Shown: positions 1-5,137 of the stretch, piece by piece
Position numbering within the stretch: position 1 is the first letter of the stretch
Layout: every line of letters begins with the position of its first letter
Assembly (NCBI GenBank): GCA_964511665.1
Contig: CAZEHA010000089.1
Coordinates: forward strand, 1-6,698
From: JAGOEF01 sp964511665
GTDB taxonomy: Bacteria > Bacteroidota > Bacteroidia > Bacteroidales > ML635J-15
Length of the DNA stretch: 6,698 nt
Reading direction: 5' to 3'
Translations under genes and position numbers: made by a program
Notes under the pieces: generated by a model
Databases searched by the model: none
The model's input: the letters and a program-made list of their open reading frames with translations, nothing else
Told to the model about the DNA's origin: nothing

Positions 1-27
1 ATTTCGGAAAGAGAGAAAAATCAATCT

Positions 28-52
28 CTGTCGCATTTACTAATTGAATTTA
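28..52 (+). repeat. Left arm of a 25-bp inverted repeat (partner 6651-6675)
   Basis: Starts ctgtcgcattt and ends ttgaattta. The reverse complement of 6651-6675 matches it at 22 of 25 positions, with differences only at positions 39, 42 and 43. The similarity stops on both sides. It may be a dispersed intergenic repeat, or an end sequence of something larger. The match is seen directly; its meaning is unknown. Confidence 0.6.
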
Positions 53-172
53 AAACTTCCACCGCATGCGGGTTTTTCGCATCGGACTTTGATCACTATC
101 CGAGTCACTCGCCTAGGACTTGGATGTAATTGTATTCCCGAATGCTTTTATGAAGAAAGCCTACCCAAATTG

Positions 173-253
173 GCTCCGAGTCCCGTGCCGGTGACTCGGA
201 GTGGGAGAGAAATTAGCTCCGAGTCCCGTGCCAGAGAATCGGAGTGGGAGAGA
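173..253. repeat. Tandem pair of 38-bp hairpin-forming direct repeats
   Basis: Copies lie at 173-210 and 216-253, separated by 5 bp. Both begin gctccgagtcccgtgcc and end cggagtgggagaga; only the middle differs. Each copy can fold: in the first, ctccgagt (174-181) pairs perfectly with actcggag; in the second one base pair of that stem is lost. A further fragment, tccgagtcac at 99-108, is the reverse complement of 191-200, so the family extends to the left in degraded form. It is a different sequence family from the array that starts at 281. Confidence 0.8.
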
Positions 254-280
254 GGTGTGAAAACTCAGCAGTTTTCCCGG

Positions 281-401
281 TCATCTCGATACCTTCAGAC
301 TTCGAGCGATGTACCGAATGAAATCGAGGTGTGAATTGCGACGATAGGAGCAATTTGTATCGAGAAGTCCGTAGTGTAACGCTTCGCTGAAACATTGTTA
401 T
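281..401 (+). repeat. Array unit A (diverged, lacks first hairpin)
   Basis: Begins tcatctcgatac and reaches the tail gtatcgagaagtccgtagtg at 357-376. The ttccgc/gcggaa hairpin of units B and C is missing, and cggtgcaccg is changed to cgatgtaccg. The hairpin slot carries aattgc (334-339) pairing with gcaatt (350-355), unlike the ctcagc/gctgag hairpin of B and C. Confidence 0.8.
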
Positions 402-626
402 TCATCGGGCACCTCGATACTTCCGCTAAGGCGGAAACTCGATGTCCGGAATAGTTCGGACTTCGAGCGGTGCACCGAGTGAAATCGAGGTGTGCTCAGC
501 TCTGCTGAGTGTATCGAGAAGTCGGTAGTGTAACGCTTTGCTGAAACTTATATATGCAGCCAGCGTCCACGCTGGCTGCATTCAAAGTGAAGACCGTGGT
601 GAAACACATTTCTGAAACATTGTTAT
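402..626 (+). repeat. Array unit B, interrupted by a 71-bp segment
   Basis: Positions 402-547 match unit C (627-772) at 145 of 146 positions; the only difference is T539 against C764. The unit is then interrupted by 548-618 before the tail finishes with attgttat. It contains ttccgc/gcggaa (421-436), cggtgcaccg, and the slot hairpin ctcagc/gctgag (495-509). Its length of 225 bp equals the 154-bp unit plus 71 bp. Confidence 0.9.
548..618 (+). repeat. 71-bp hairpin-plus-tail module inside unit B
   Basis: The segment is bounded by direct copies of ctgaaac (541-547 and 612-618). It carries a perfect hairpin: 13-bp arms at 554-566 and 569-581 (arm core tgcagccagcgt) with two unpaired bases between. 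The 32 bases after it (587-618) match the array's own tail module (516-547) at 24 of 32 positions. So this is probably not foreign DNA but another hairpin-plus-tail module of the same family, inserted or left by recombination (inference). Confidence 0.75.
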
Positions 627-780
627 TCATCGGGCACCTCGATACTTCCGCTAAGGCGGAAACTCGATGTCCGGAATAGTTCGGACTTCGAGCGGTGCAC
701 CGAGTGAAATCGAGGTGTGCTCAGCTCTGCTGAGTGTATCGAGAAGTCGGTAGTGTAACGCTTCGCTGAAACATTGTTAT
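627..780 (+). repeat. Array unit C (complete 154-bp reference unit)
   Basis: This is the only intact full-length unit. It contains head 627-645, ttccgc/gcggaa hairpin at 646-661, cggtgcaccg palindrome, slot hairpin ctcagc/gctgag at 720-734, partner gtatcgag at 736-743, and tail to 780. Unit D follows directly. Confidence 0.9.
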
Positions 781-886
781 TCATCGGGCACCTCGGTATC
801 AATCGGACTTCGAGTGATTTTCGACCCCAAGGGAGGAAATCGTATCGAGAAGTCGGTAGTGTAACGCTTTGCTGAAACATTGTTAT
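781..886 (+). repeat. Array unit D (106 bp, different central part)
   Basis: Head tcatcgggcacctcgg and tail gtatcgagaagtcggtagtg are conserved, but the first hairpin and cggtgcaccg are missing. The slot holds gattttc (816-822), which pairs with ggaaatc (835-841) through one G-T wobble around a ccccaaggg loop. The unit therefore keeps its frame but has another hairpin. Confidence 0.85.
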
Positions 887-953
887 TCATCGGGCACCTC
901 GATACTTCCGCTAGGGCGGAAACTCGGTGTCCGGAAATCATCGGGCACCTCGG
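887..953 (+). repeat. Truncated array units E and F beside the stop codon of the synthetase gene
   Basis: E (887-937) keeps the head and the ttccgc/gcggaa hairpin (906-921, with a changed loop) and stops after gtccggaaa. F (938-953) is just the 16-bp head tcatcgggcacctcgg, identical to the head of D. The stop codon of the leftward synthetase gene begins at 964, so the array forms nearly all of that gene's 3' flank. Hairpins here could act in transcript ending or 3'-end stability (inference). Confidence 0.8.
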
Positions 954-961
954 AGCGGGAG

Positions 962-3022
962 CTAGTCTTTCTCAATTCTTATGCGGGCATCAACGGCTTT
1001 CACGTATTTCATGTTTCCCAGCAGCGGATTAATGTCCATTTCGAAAATTTCGGGGGCAGCCATCACCAAGGCCGAAACGCGGGTAATCTGGTCGGCCAGA
1101 ATATCTTCGTTCACCGCTTCTTGTCCGCGGGCACCCTGAATAATACCATACGATTTTAAACTGCGAATCATTTCGTAGGCCAGCTCTTTCGATACCGGAG
1201 CCAGTGAGGTGTTCACATCTTTCAGTATTTCGATGAAAATACCCCCAAGCCCTGCCAGCACCATGTGCCCGAAAGCATCTTCGCGCTTGGTTCCAATAAA
1301 AACTTCGGCACCAAAAAGCATCAGGTTCATTTGTACGGCATAGGTGTCTTTTATTTGCATCAGACGTTTGAATTCGCGACGAACGGTTTCTTCATCTTTA
1401 ACATACAGCACCACGCCGCCAACATCCGATTTGTGCACGGGACCCACTACCTTCATCACCTGAGGGAAGCCTGTTTCGTGTGCAAAAGCCACGGCTTCTT
1501 CTTCGGTGTACACTACGCGCGCATTCGAGCGGTCGATTCCGGCAGCATCAAGCAAGATGTTGGTGTCTTCGGGGGTAAGATACCCATTGGGGTTTCTGTC
1601 GATTACCTCGCGTATTGTTGTAATATCAATATCGGGAATTGCAAAATTCTCAGCCTCGGGTGCCGGAGTGTTCAGAATTTTCGACAGGGCATTGCCGAAA
1701 ACTACTTCGTCGGGAAAATACACGTTGCCTTTGGCAATGAAGTGGTCGATTTCGTTTTTTACATTAATCACCGAGGGTAGTATCGGATACACCGGTTTTT
1801 TGCAGCTTCTCATTTTTTCGTGCAACAAATCATACACATCATACACGGGGAACAATCCCGGGCTGCCGAAAATCACTGCCATGGCGTCGATGTTGTCGAA
1901 GTCGTTTTCGCATGCATCAATAATATGCCCCAGTTGTTCGGCAGTGCCGGTAGCCAAAAAGTCTATCGGGTTGGCCACCGACGAACCGGGAAACAGTTTC
2001 GTGAGCAGTTCCTGTGCTTTAGGCCCTTCGATATGCGGAATTTCGAGTGCGCCATTGCTCAGCGCATCGGTAAGCATTACGGCAGGACCTCCGGCGTGAG
2101 TTACCACAGCAATGTTTTTGCCTGCCGGTTTTTCGAATGTGAATAGGGCTGCCACTGTGGCCAGCTCTTCGCGTCCGTTGCAGCGTACAATTCCGGCCTT
2201 ACGGAACAGCGATTCTACTGCCAGGTCGCTGCTGGCCAAAGCGCCGGTATGCGACGAGGCTGCACGGCTGCCCGCTTCGGATCCTCCCGACTTAATGGCG
2301 GCAATGCGGCAACCTTTCCGTATCAGCGACGAGGCATGCTTCAGCAGTTTGGCCGGTTTATTTATTGTTTCAACATAAAGCAACTTAATGCGACTGCTGC
2401 CGGCCGGGTCGAAGGTTTCGTCGAGATATTCGAGTATTTCTTCAACCCCTGTTTGGGCACTGTTGCCCACCGAATACACCGAGTTGAATTTTAATCCGCG
2501 GGGTATGGCCGATTCCATAATAAATACGGCAGTGGCACCCGAACCCGAAATAAAGTCAACGCCCATAGGGTCGAAATTGGGTATGGGGGTGGTAAAAGCA
2601 CCCGAATAATTGGTGTTCAGCACTCCGATGCAGTTGGGGCCGATAAGCGTGCCACCGGCATTGTTTATCGTATCAACAATTCTATGCTCGAGCTGCGCCC
2701 CTTCTTCGCTTTCTTCGCTAAAGCCAGCCGAAAGAATAATAAAACCACGTGTGTTCTTTTTCTGTATCAGTGTTTCGATGGTGTCGGGACAAAAACGGGC
2801 AGCTATGGCCAGCACAGCCAGGTCAACTTCCGGAAGGTCTTCAACCGAAGCATGCGCTTTAATACCCTGCACCGTATCGGCTTTGGGATTTACCACATAG
2901 AGACTGCCGGTGAAATTGCCATCGCGCAGGTTTTGCAATATTTTGCCTCCGGGCTTTGCGGTATCGTCGCTGCCACCTACTACTACAATACTTTTCGGGT
3001 TTATAAGTTTGCTGTGAATCAT
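962..3022 (-). CDS. ADP-forming acetate/acyl-CoA synthetase, fused alpha-beta subunits
   Basis: Cytosolic enzyme of the ADP-forming acyl-CoA synthetase family (NDP-forming, succinyl-CoA synthetase superfamily). It interconverts acyl-CoA + ADP + Pi and acid + CoA + ATP; in fermenting bacteria it usually makes ATP from acetyl-CoA. I read it as 686 aa. Domains: N-terminal CoA-binding Rossmann fold with IVVVGGSDD at residues 12-20; ligase domains with the phospho-histidine motif SSHTGALA (His258); VVTHAGGPAVM near 306; C-terminal ATP-grasp domain from about 467 with PVHKSDVGG (His530, the second phospho-histidine of this family) and EMDINPLL at 661-668. Length fits a complete single-chain enzyme. 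I chose the ATG at 3022, not the one at 3070, because the fold begins at MIHSKLINPKSI and the earlier ATGs lie in or before a promoter-like element. Which acyl substrate it uses (acetate, propionate, branched or aryl acids) cannot be read from sequence. Confidence 0.93.
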   Translation of the reverse strand: MIHSKLINPKSIVVVGGSDDTAKPGGKILQNLRDGNFTGSLYVVNPKADTVQGIKAHASVEDLPEVDLAVLAIAARFCPDTIETLIQKKNTRGFIILSAGFSEESEEGAQLEHRIVDTINNAGGTLIGPNCIGVLNTNYSGAFTTPIPNFDPMGVDFISGSGATAVFIMESAIPRGLKFNSVYSVGNSAQTGVEEILEYLDETFDPAGSSRIKLLYVETINKPAKLLKHASSLIRKGCRIAAIKSGGSEAGSRAASSHTGALASSDLAVESLFRKAGIVRCNGREELATVAALFTFEKPAGKNIAVVTHAGGPAVMLTDALSNGALEIPHIEGPKAQELLTKLFPGSSVANPIDFLATGTAEQLGHIIDACENDFDNIDAMAVIFGSPGLFPVYDVYDLLHEKMRSCKKPVYPILPSVINVKNEIDHFIAKGNVYFPDEVVFGNALSKILNTPAPEAENFAIPDIDITTIREVIDRNPNGYLTPEDTNILLDAAGIDRSNARVVYTEEEAVAFAHETGFPQVMKVVGPVHKSDVGGVVLYVKDEETVRREFKRLMQIKDTYAVQMNLMLFGAEVFIGTKREDAFGHMVLAGLGGIFIEILKDVNTSLAPVSKELAYEMIRSLKSYGIIQGARGQEAVNEDILADQITRVSALVMAAPEIFEMDINPLLGNMKYVKAVDARIRIEKD

Positions 3023-3051
3023 AGCTTCTTGTTTTTTAATTTTTATTGAAA

Positions 3052-3081
3052 CAAACATAAGAAAAAACATTCGTTATCAAA
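3052..3081 (-). promoter_or_regulatory. Promoter of the acyl-CoA synthetase gene
   Basis: On the minus strand TATGTTTG (3059-3052) matches the Bacteroidota -7 consensus TAnnTTTG exactly. A TTTG lies upstream at 3081-3078, with an 18-bp gap, slightly short of the usual 19-21. Transcription would begin near 3045, leaving a leader of about 20 nt before the ATG at 3022. Confidence 0.6.
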
Positions 3082-3103
3082 AAAATCATTATGTTTTGTT
3101 AAA

Positions 3104-3136
3104 TGTGAAAAAGCCGTAAAATAATTCTTACTTTTG
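3104..3136 (+). promoter_or_regulatory. Promoter of the OmpH-glycosyltransferase operon
   Basis: TACTTTTG (3129-3136) is an exact match to the Bacteroidota -7 consensus TAnnTTTG. The -33 element is weak (TGTG at 3104-3107, 21-bp gap). The predicted start near 3142 leaves an A/T-rich leader of only about 15 nt before the ATG at 3159. Confidence 0.6.
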
Positions 3137-3158
3137 CGCTGAACAGAATTTTAAAAAT

Positions 3159-3785
3159 ATGAAACAGAACATCTTCGTAAAAATCAGTATTGCCTTAAAT
3201 GCATTGGTGTTAGTTGCAGTTGTAGTGTTGTATATCATGTTTTTTGGCAGCAACAATGCCACAGGTGGCGATGCTGATGCTAAGGGAAAGAACCAACGCG
3301 ATTCTGCTTCGCATGACTTGGCAATTGCATACGTTAATCTCGATTCATTGTTGTTGCAGTATCAAATGTCGATTGACCTGAACGAAGATTTACTAACCGA
3401 ACATGCCAAGTCGAAAGCCAATCTCGAAAGGCAGGTAAAGCAATTCGAAAAGGATTATAATGCTTTTATGGAGAAAGCCCGTTTGGGAACATTCCTCAGC
3501 CAGACCAGCATGGAAGCACAACAAAACGATTTAATTAAAAAGCAGCAAAATCTGCAACTTCTCGACGAGCAACTTACCCAGGAATTGCTCGATAAGCAAA
3601 CCTCAATGAACAAGCAGTTGTACGACACAGTGATGAATTACATTAAAGAGTATAACGACGGGCAATTCAGCCTTATTCTCGGTAATACTGCCGGAAGCAT
3701 TGTATTGTATGGCGACGAAGGAATGGATATTACACCTCAGATTGTTGTAAATTTGAACGAGCGCTATCTGAAAAGCAAAAAATAA
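3159..3785 (+). CDS. OmpH/Skp-family protein with N-terminal membrane anchor
   Basis: A 208-aa protein of the OmpH (Skp) family, whose members are periplasmic chaperones for outer-membrane proteins; in Bacteroidota there are many paralogues of unproven role. Residues 8-29 are a single hydrophobic segment after a short basic start, with no clear cleavage site or lipobox, so it is probably anchored in the inner membrane with the rest in the periplasm. Residues 33-52 are a polar linker. The family's first strand IAYVNLDSLL is at 56-65, a long Gln/Glu/Lys/Leu-rich coiled coil runs about 66-165 (the Skp tentacle), and the closing block is FSLILGNTAGSIVLYG (170-185) with DITPQIVVNLNERY (190-203). 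Skp of Escherichia coli is about 160 aa and is a cleaved soluble protein, so the anchor is a difference. It starts an operon with the glycosyltransferase 4 bp downstream. Confidence 0.88.
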   Translation: MKQNIFVKISIALNALVLVAVVVLYIMFFGSNNATGGDADAKGKNQRDSASHDLAIAYVNLDSLLLQYQMSIDLNEDLLTEHAKSKANLERQVKQFEKDYNAFMEKARLGTFLSQTSMEAQQNDLIKKQQNLQLLDEQLTQELLDKQTSMNKQLYDTVMNYIKEYNDGQFSLILGNTAGSIVLYGDEGMDITPQIVVNLNERYLKSKK

Positions 3786-3789
3786 GCCG

Positions 3790-5046
3790 ATGCAGGGCTT
3801 TGCCCACACATATTTTAAGCGTTTTTCGGTTTCTCCCGATTGCATTTTCGAACTACCCGATTTTTTACCCGATGCCATTGTTGTTATTCCGATATGCGAC
3901 GAACCCCACATTGCTTCGCTGGTTGAAACGCTTCGTTTGCAGTCAGATTCCAACTATAAGCTGGTTGTGATATGCGTTATAAACGATGCCGAATCGCATC
4001 CCGGTAAGGTAAAGGAGCAAAATGCACTAACCTACAGCGAGCTGCTGCAATTGTCGAATGGCGCTAATACGCACTGCTTCAGGTTAAACGTGATGTACAC
4101 CGCAAATTTACCACGCAGGGAACAAGGAGTGGGGCAGGCGCGAAAAACTGCGATGGACGAGGCTGTACGCATCTACAATCACTACCACATGCCTGCAGGC
4201 ATTATTGTGTCGCTCGATGCCGACTGCCATGTTTCCACCAATTATATGCAAGATGTTATTGGTTGGTTTCGCGTGCATAGCGCTATGGGCTTTGCCACTA
4301 TCAGGTTCGAGCACCCTACCCGGGGCAACGAGTTCAACGATGCTGTATATGAGGCTGTGGCTGCTTACGAACTGCACCTGCGCTATTTCAGGCTGGGCTT
4401 GCAATACGCAGGCTACCCGCATGCCATTCACACCGTAGGCTCGTGTTTTGCGCTAAGGGCGCAGCTCTATTGCAAGGCCGGAGGTATGAACCGTCGGCAG
4501 GCCGGCGAAGATTTTTACTTTTTGCATAAACTTACGGCTATTTCGCCGTTTGGACACATCCTAGATGCCTGCGTGTACCCTTCGCCTCGTGTTTCGTGCC
4601 GGGTTCCGTTTGGCACAGGGCCGGCTATTGCCGAAACATTGAAAACCGGGCAGCAACTAAGCTATAGTATAAGCCTGTTCGATATGTTGCAACGGTTTTA
4701 TGCTACTATGGGCAATTTTCGCACAATGAATAATCACGAAGTTGAAGCATCAATTTCGCACATACATCCTGCCCTTAGCGCGTTTTGCCGTTCGGTTGGT
4801 TTTTTCGATAAACTCCATCAGGCGAAAAGCAATACAGCCAATGCAGCAAGTTTCGGAAAACGCATGTTTCAGGTATTCGACGCATTTATGGTTATTCGCT
4901 TTTTGAACGAAGCTTCGCGACACCATGCACCGCTCCAGGCAGTTGAATTGCCTGCAGCCGAATTGTTACAGCGGTTAAAATACAATGTGCCGGGCAATTC
5001 GGTGTTTGATTTACTGTTGGCGTATCGTGAGCTTGAGAAAGCCTGA
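3790..5046 (+). CDS. Family 2 glycosyltransferase, soluble
   Basis: A 418-aa GT-A fold glycosyltransferase of the GT2 type that would move a sugar from a nucleotide-sugar donor to an unknown acceptor. Visible motifs are the first strand and nucleotide-binding loop DAIVVIPICDEP (28-39), a GVGQARKTAMDEA helix near 113-125, the metal-binding DAD at 143-145 (in VSLDADCH), HTVGSCFALRA (214-224), and GGMNRRQAGEDF (231-242), where the ED at 240-241 matches the catalytic-base region of GT2 enzymes. The C-terminal part (about 270-418) is mostly helical and I recognise no domain in it. There are no transmembrane segments, so it should work at the cytoplasmic face. The ATG lies 4 bp after the previous stop with no clear ribosome-binding site, which suggests coupled translation. 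The donor, acceptor and product (capsule, O-antigen, glycoprotein) are not deducible. Confidence 0.87.
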   Translation: MQGFAHTYFKRFSVSPDCIFELPDFLPDAIVVIPICDEPHIASLVETLRLQSDSNYKLVVICVINDAESHPGKVKEQNALTYSELLQLSNGANTHCFRLNVMYTANLPRREQGVGQARKTAMDEAVRIYNHYHMPAGIIVSLDADCHVSTNYMQDVIGWFRVHSAMGFATIRFEHPTRGNEFNDAVYEAVAAYELHLRYFRLGLQYAGYPHAIHTVGSCFALRAQLYCKAGGMNRRQAGEDFYFLHKLTAISPFGHILDACVYPSPRVSCRVPFGTGPAIAETLKTGQQLSYSISLFDMLQRFYATMGNFRTMNNHEVEASISHIHPALSAFCRSVGFFDKLHQAKSNTANAASFGKRMFQVFDAFMVIRFLNEASRHHAPLQAVELPAAELLQRLKYNVPGNSVFDLLLAYRELEKA

Positions 5047-5112
5047 TACATCACGAAGTTGTATTATTTATCGCTGATATAAATCCATCAATTTATTTCA
5101 TTCAATTGAACA

Positions 5113-5131
5113 AAGAATTGGCAGAATTCTT
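5113..5131. terminator. Weak hairpin in the convergent gap
   Basis: In the 91-bp gap between the converging glycosyltransferase and hydrolase genes, aagaatt (5113-5119) pairs with aattctt (5125-5131) around a 5-base loop. The stem is AT-rich and no long T run follows on either strand, so it is at best a poor intrinsic terminator. Nothing better is visible between the two genes. Confidence 0.25.
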
Positions 5132-5137
5132 CAGCTT

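Larger units (their letters stand above)
281..953. repeat. Mosaic array of an intergenic palindromic repeat, units A to F
   Basis: A unit starts tcatcgggcacctcg and ends gctgaaacattgttat. The complete form is 154 bp (627-780). Copies start at 281, 402, 627, 781, 887 and 938. The tail word gaaacattgttatt occurs at 389, 614, 768 and 874. Within a unit the order is: head, a ttccgc/gcggaa hairpin, a cggtgcaccg palindrome inside a tcgag-rich stretch, a variable hairpin slot, then the tail gtatcgagaagtcsgtagtg. Copies differ by loss or exchange of whole modules rather than by scattered point changes. This resembles the short TCGAG-rich intergenic palindromes common in Bacteroidota genomes (general knowledge), but I do not recognise this exact family. 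No transposase or REP-associated tyrosine transposase is in the window. Confidence 0.9.
1..961. other. Gene-free, repeat-filled intergenic region
   Basis: No reading frame here looks like a real protein. The frames that are open run through repeats, have low-complexity Ser/Arg/Thr-rich translations and match no family I recognise. Positions 1-52 are AT-rich and include one arm of an inverted repeat shared with the right end of the window. Positions 53-172 show only small palindromes (62-71, 101-111). Positions 173-253 hold a pair of 38-bp repeats and 281-953 a mosaic repeat array. Any gene to the left lies outside the window. Confidence 0.85.

Noticed and set aside
62..71. Perfect palindrome ccgcatgcgg followed by T residues, possible terminator
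   Set aside because: Once a loop is allowed the stem is only about 3 bp, too short for a terminator. It could equally be chance.
44..334. Plus-strand reading frame of 96 codons in the left region
   Set aside because: It runs through the 38-bp repeats into unit A, its composition is Ser/Arg-rich without a pattern, and it matches no family.
213..395. Minus-strand reading frame of 60 codons across array unit A
   Set aside because: Its translation (starting MFQRSVTL) is just the repeat read in one frame. A related peptide (MFQQSVTL) comes from the other units at 623-880. Similarity between them reflects the DNA repeat, not protein conservation.
623..880. Minus-strand reading frame of 85 codons across units C and D
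   Set aside because: It lies wholly in repeats, has no recognisable domain and no promoter or start context. It is likely to be misannotated as a hypothetical protein.
281..953. CRISPR array
   Set aside because: Units are long (51-225 bp), irregularly spaced and contain conserved rather than unique interiors. There are no short constant repeats with same-length spacers and no cas genes.
281..953. Integron attC sites or gene cassettes
   Set aside because: Tail words such as gtgtaacgc and gttat hint at core sites, but there are no paired attC core motifs in the right arrangement, no coding cassettes between repeats and no integrase.
1265..2900. Several plus-strand frames of 70-200 codons opposite the synthetase gene
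   Set aside because: They are antisense shadows of a well-conserved enzyme whose motifs are all on the minus strand.
5101..5110. Perfect palindrome ttcaattgaa as an operator
   Set aside because: It lies in the gap between converging gene ends and is AT-rich and short, so chance is the simplest explanation.
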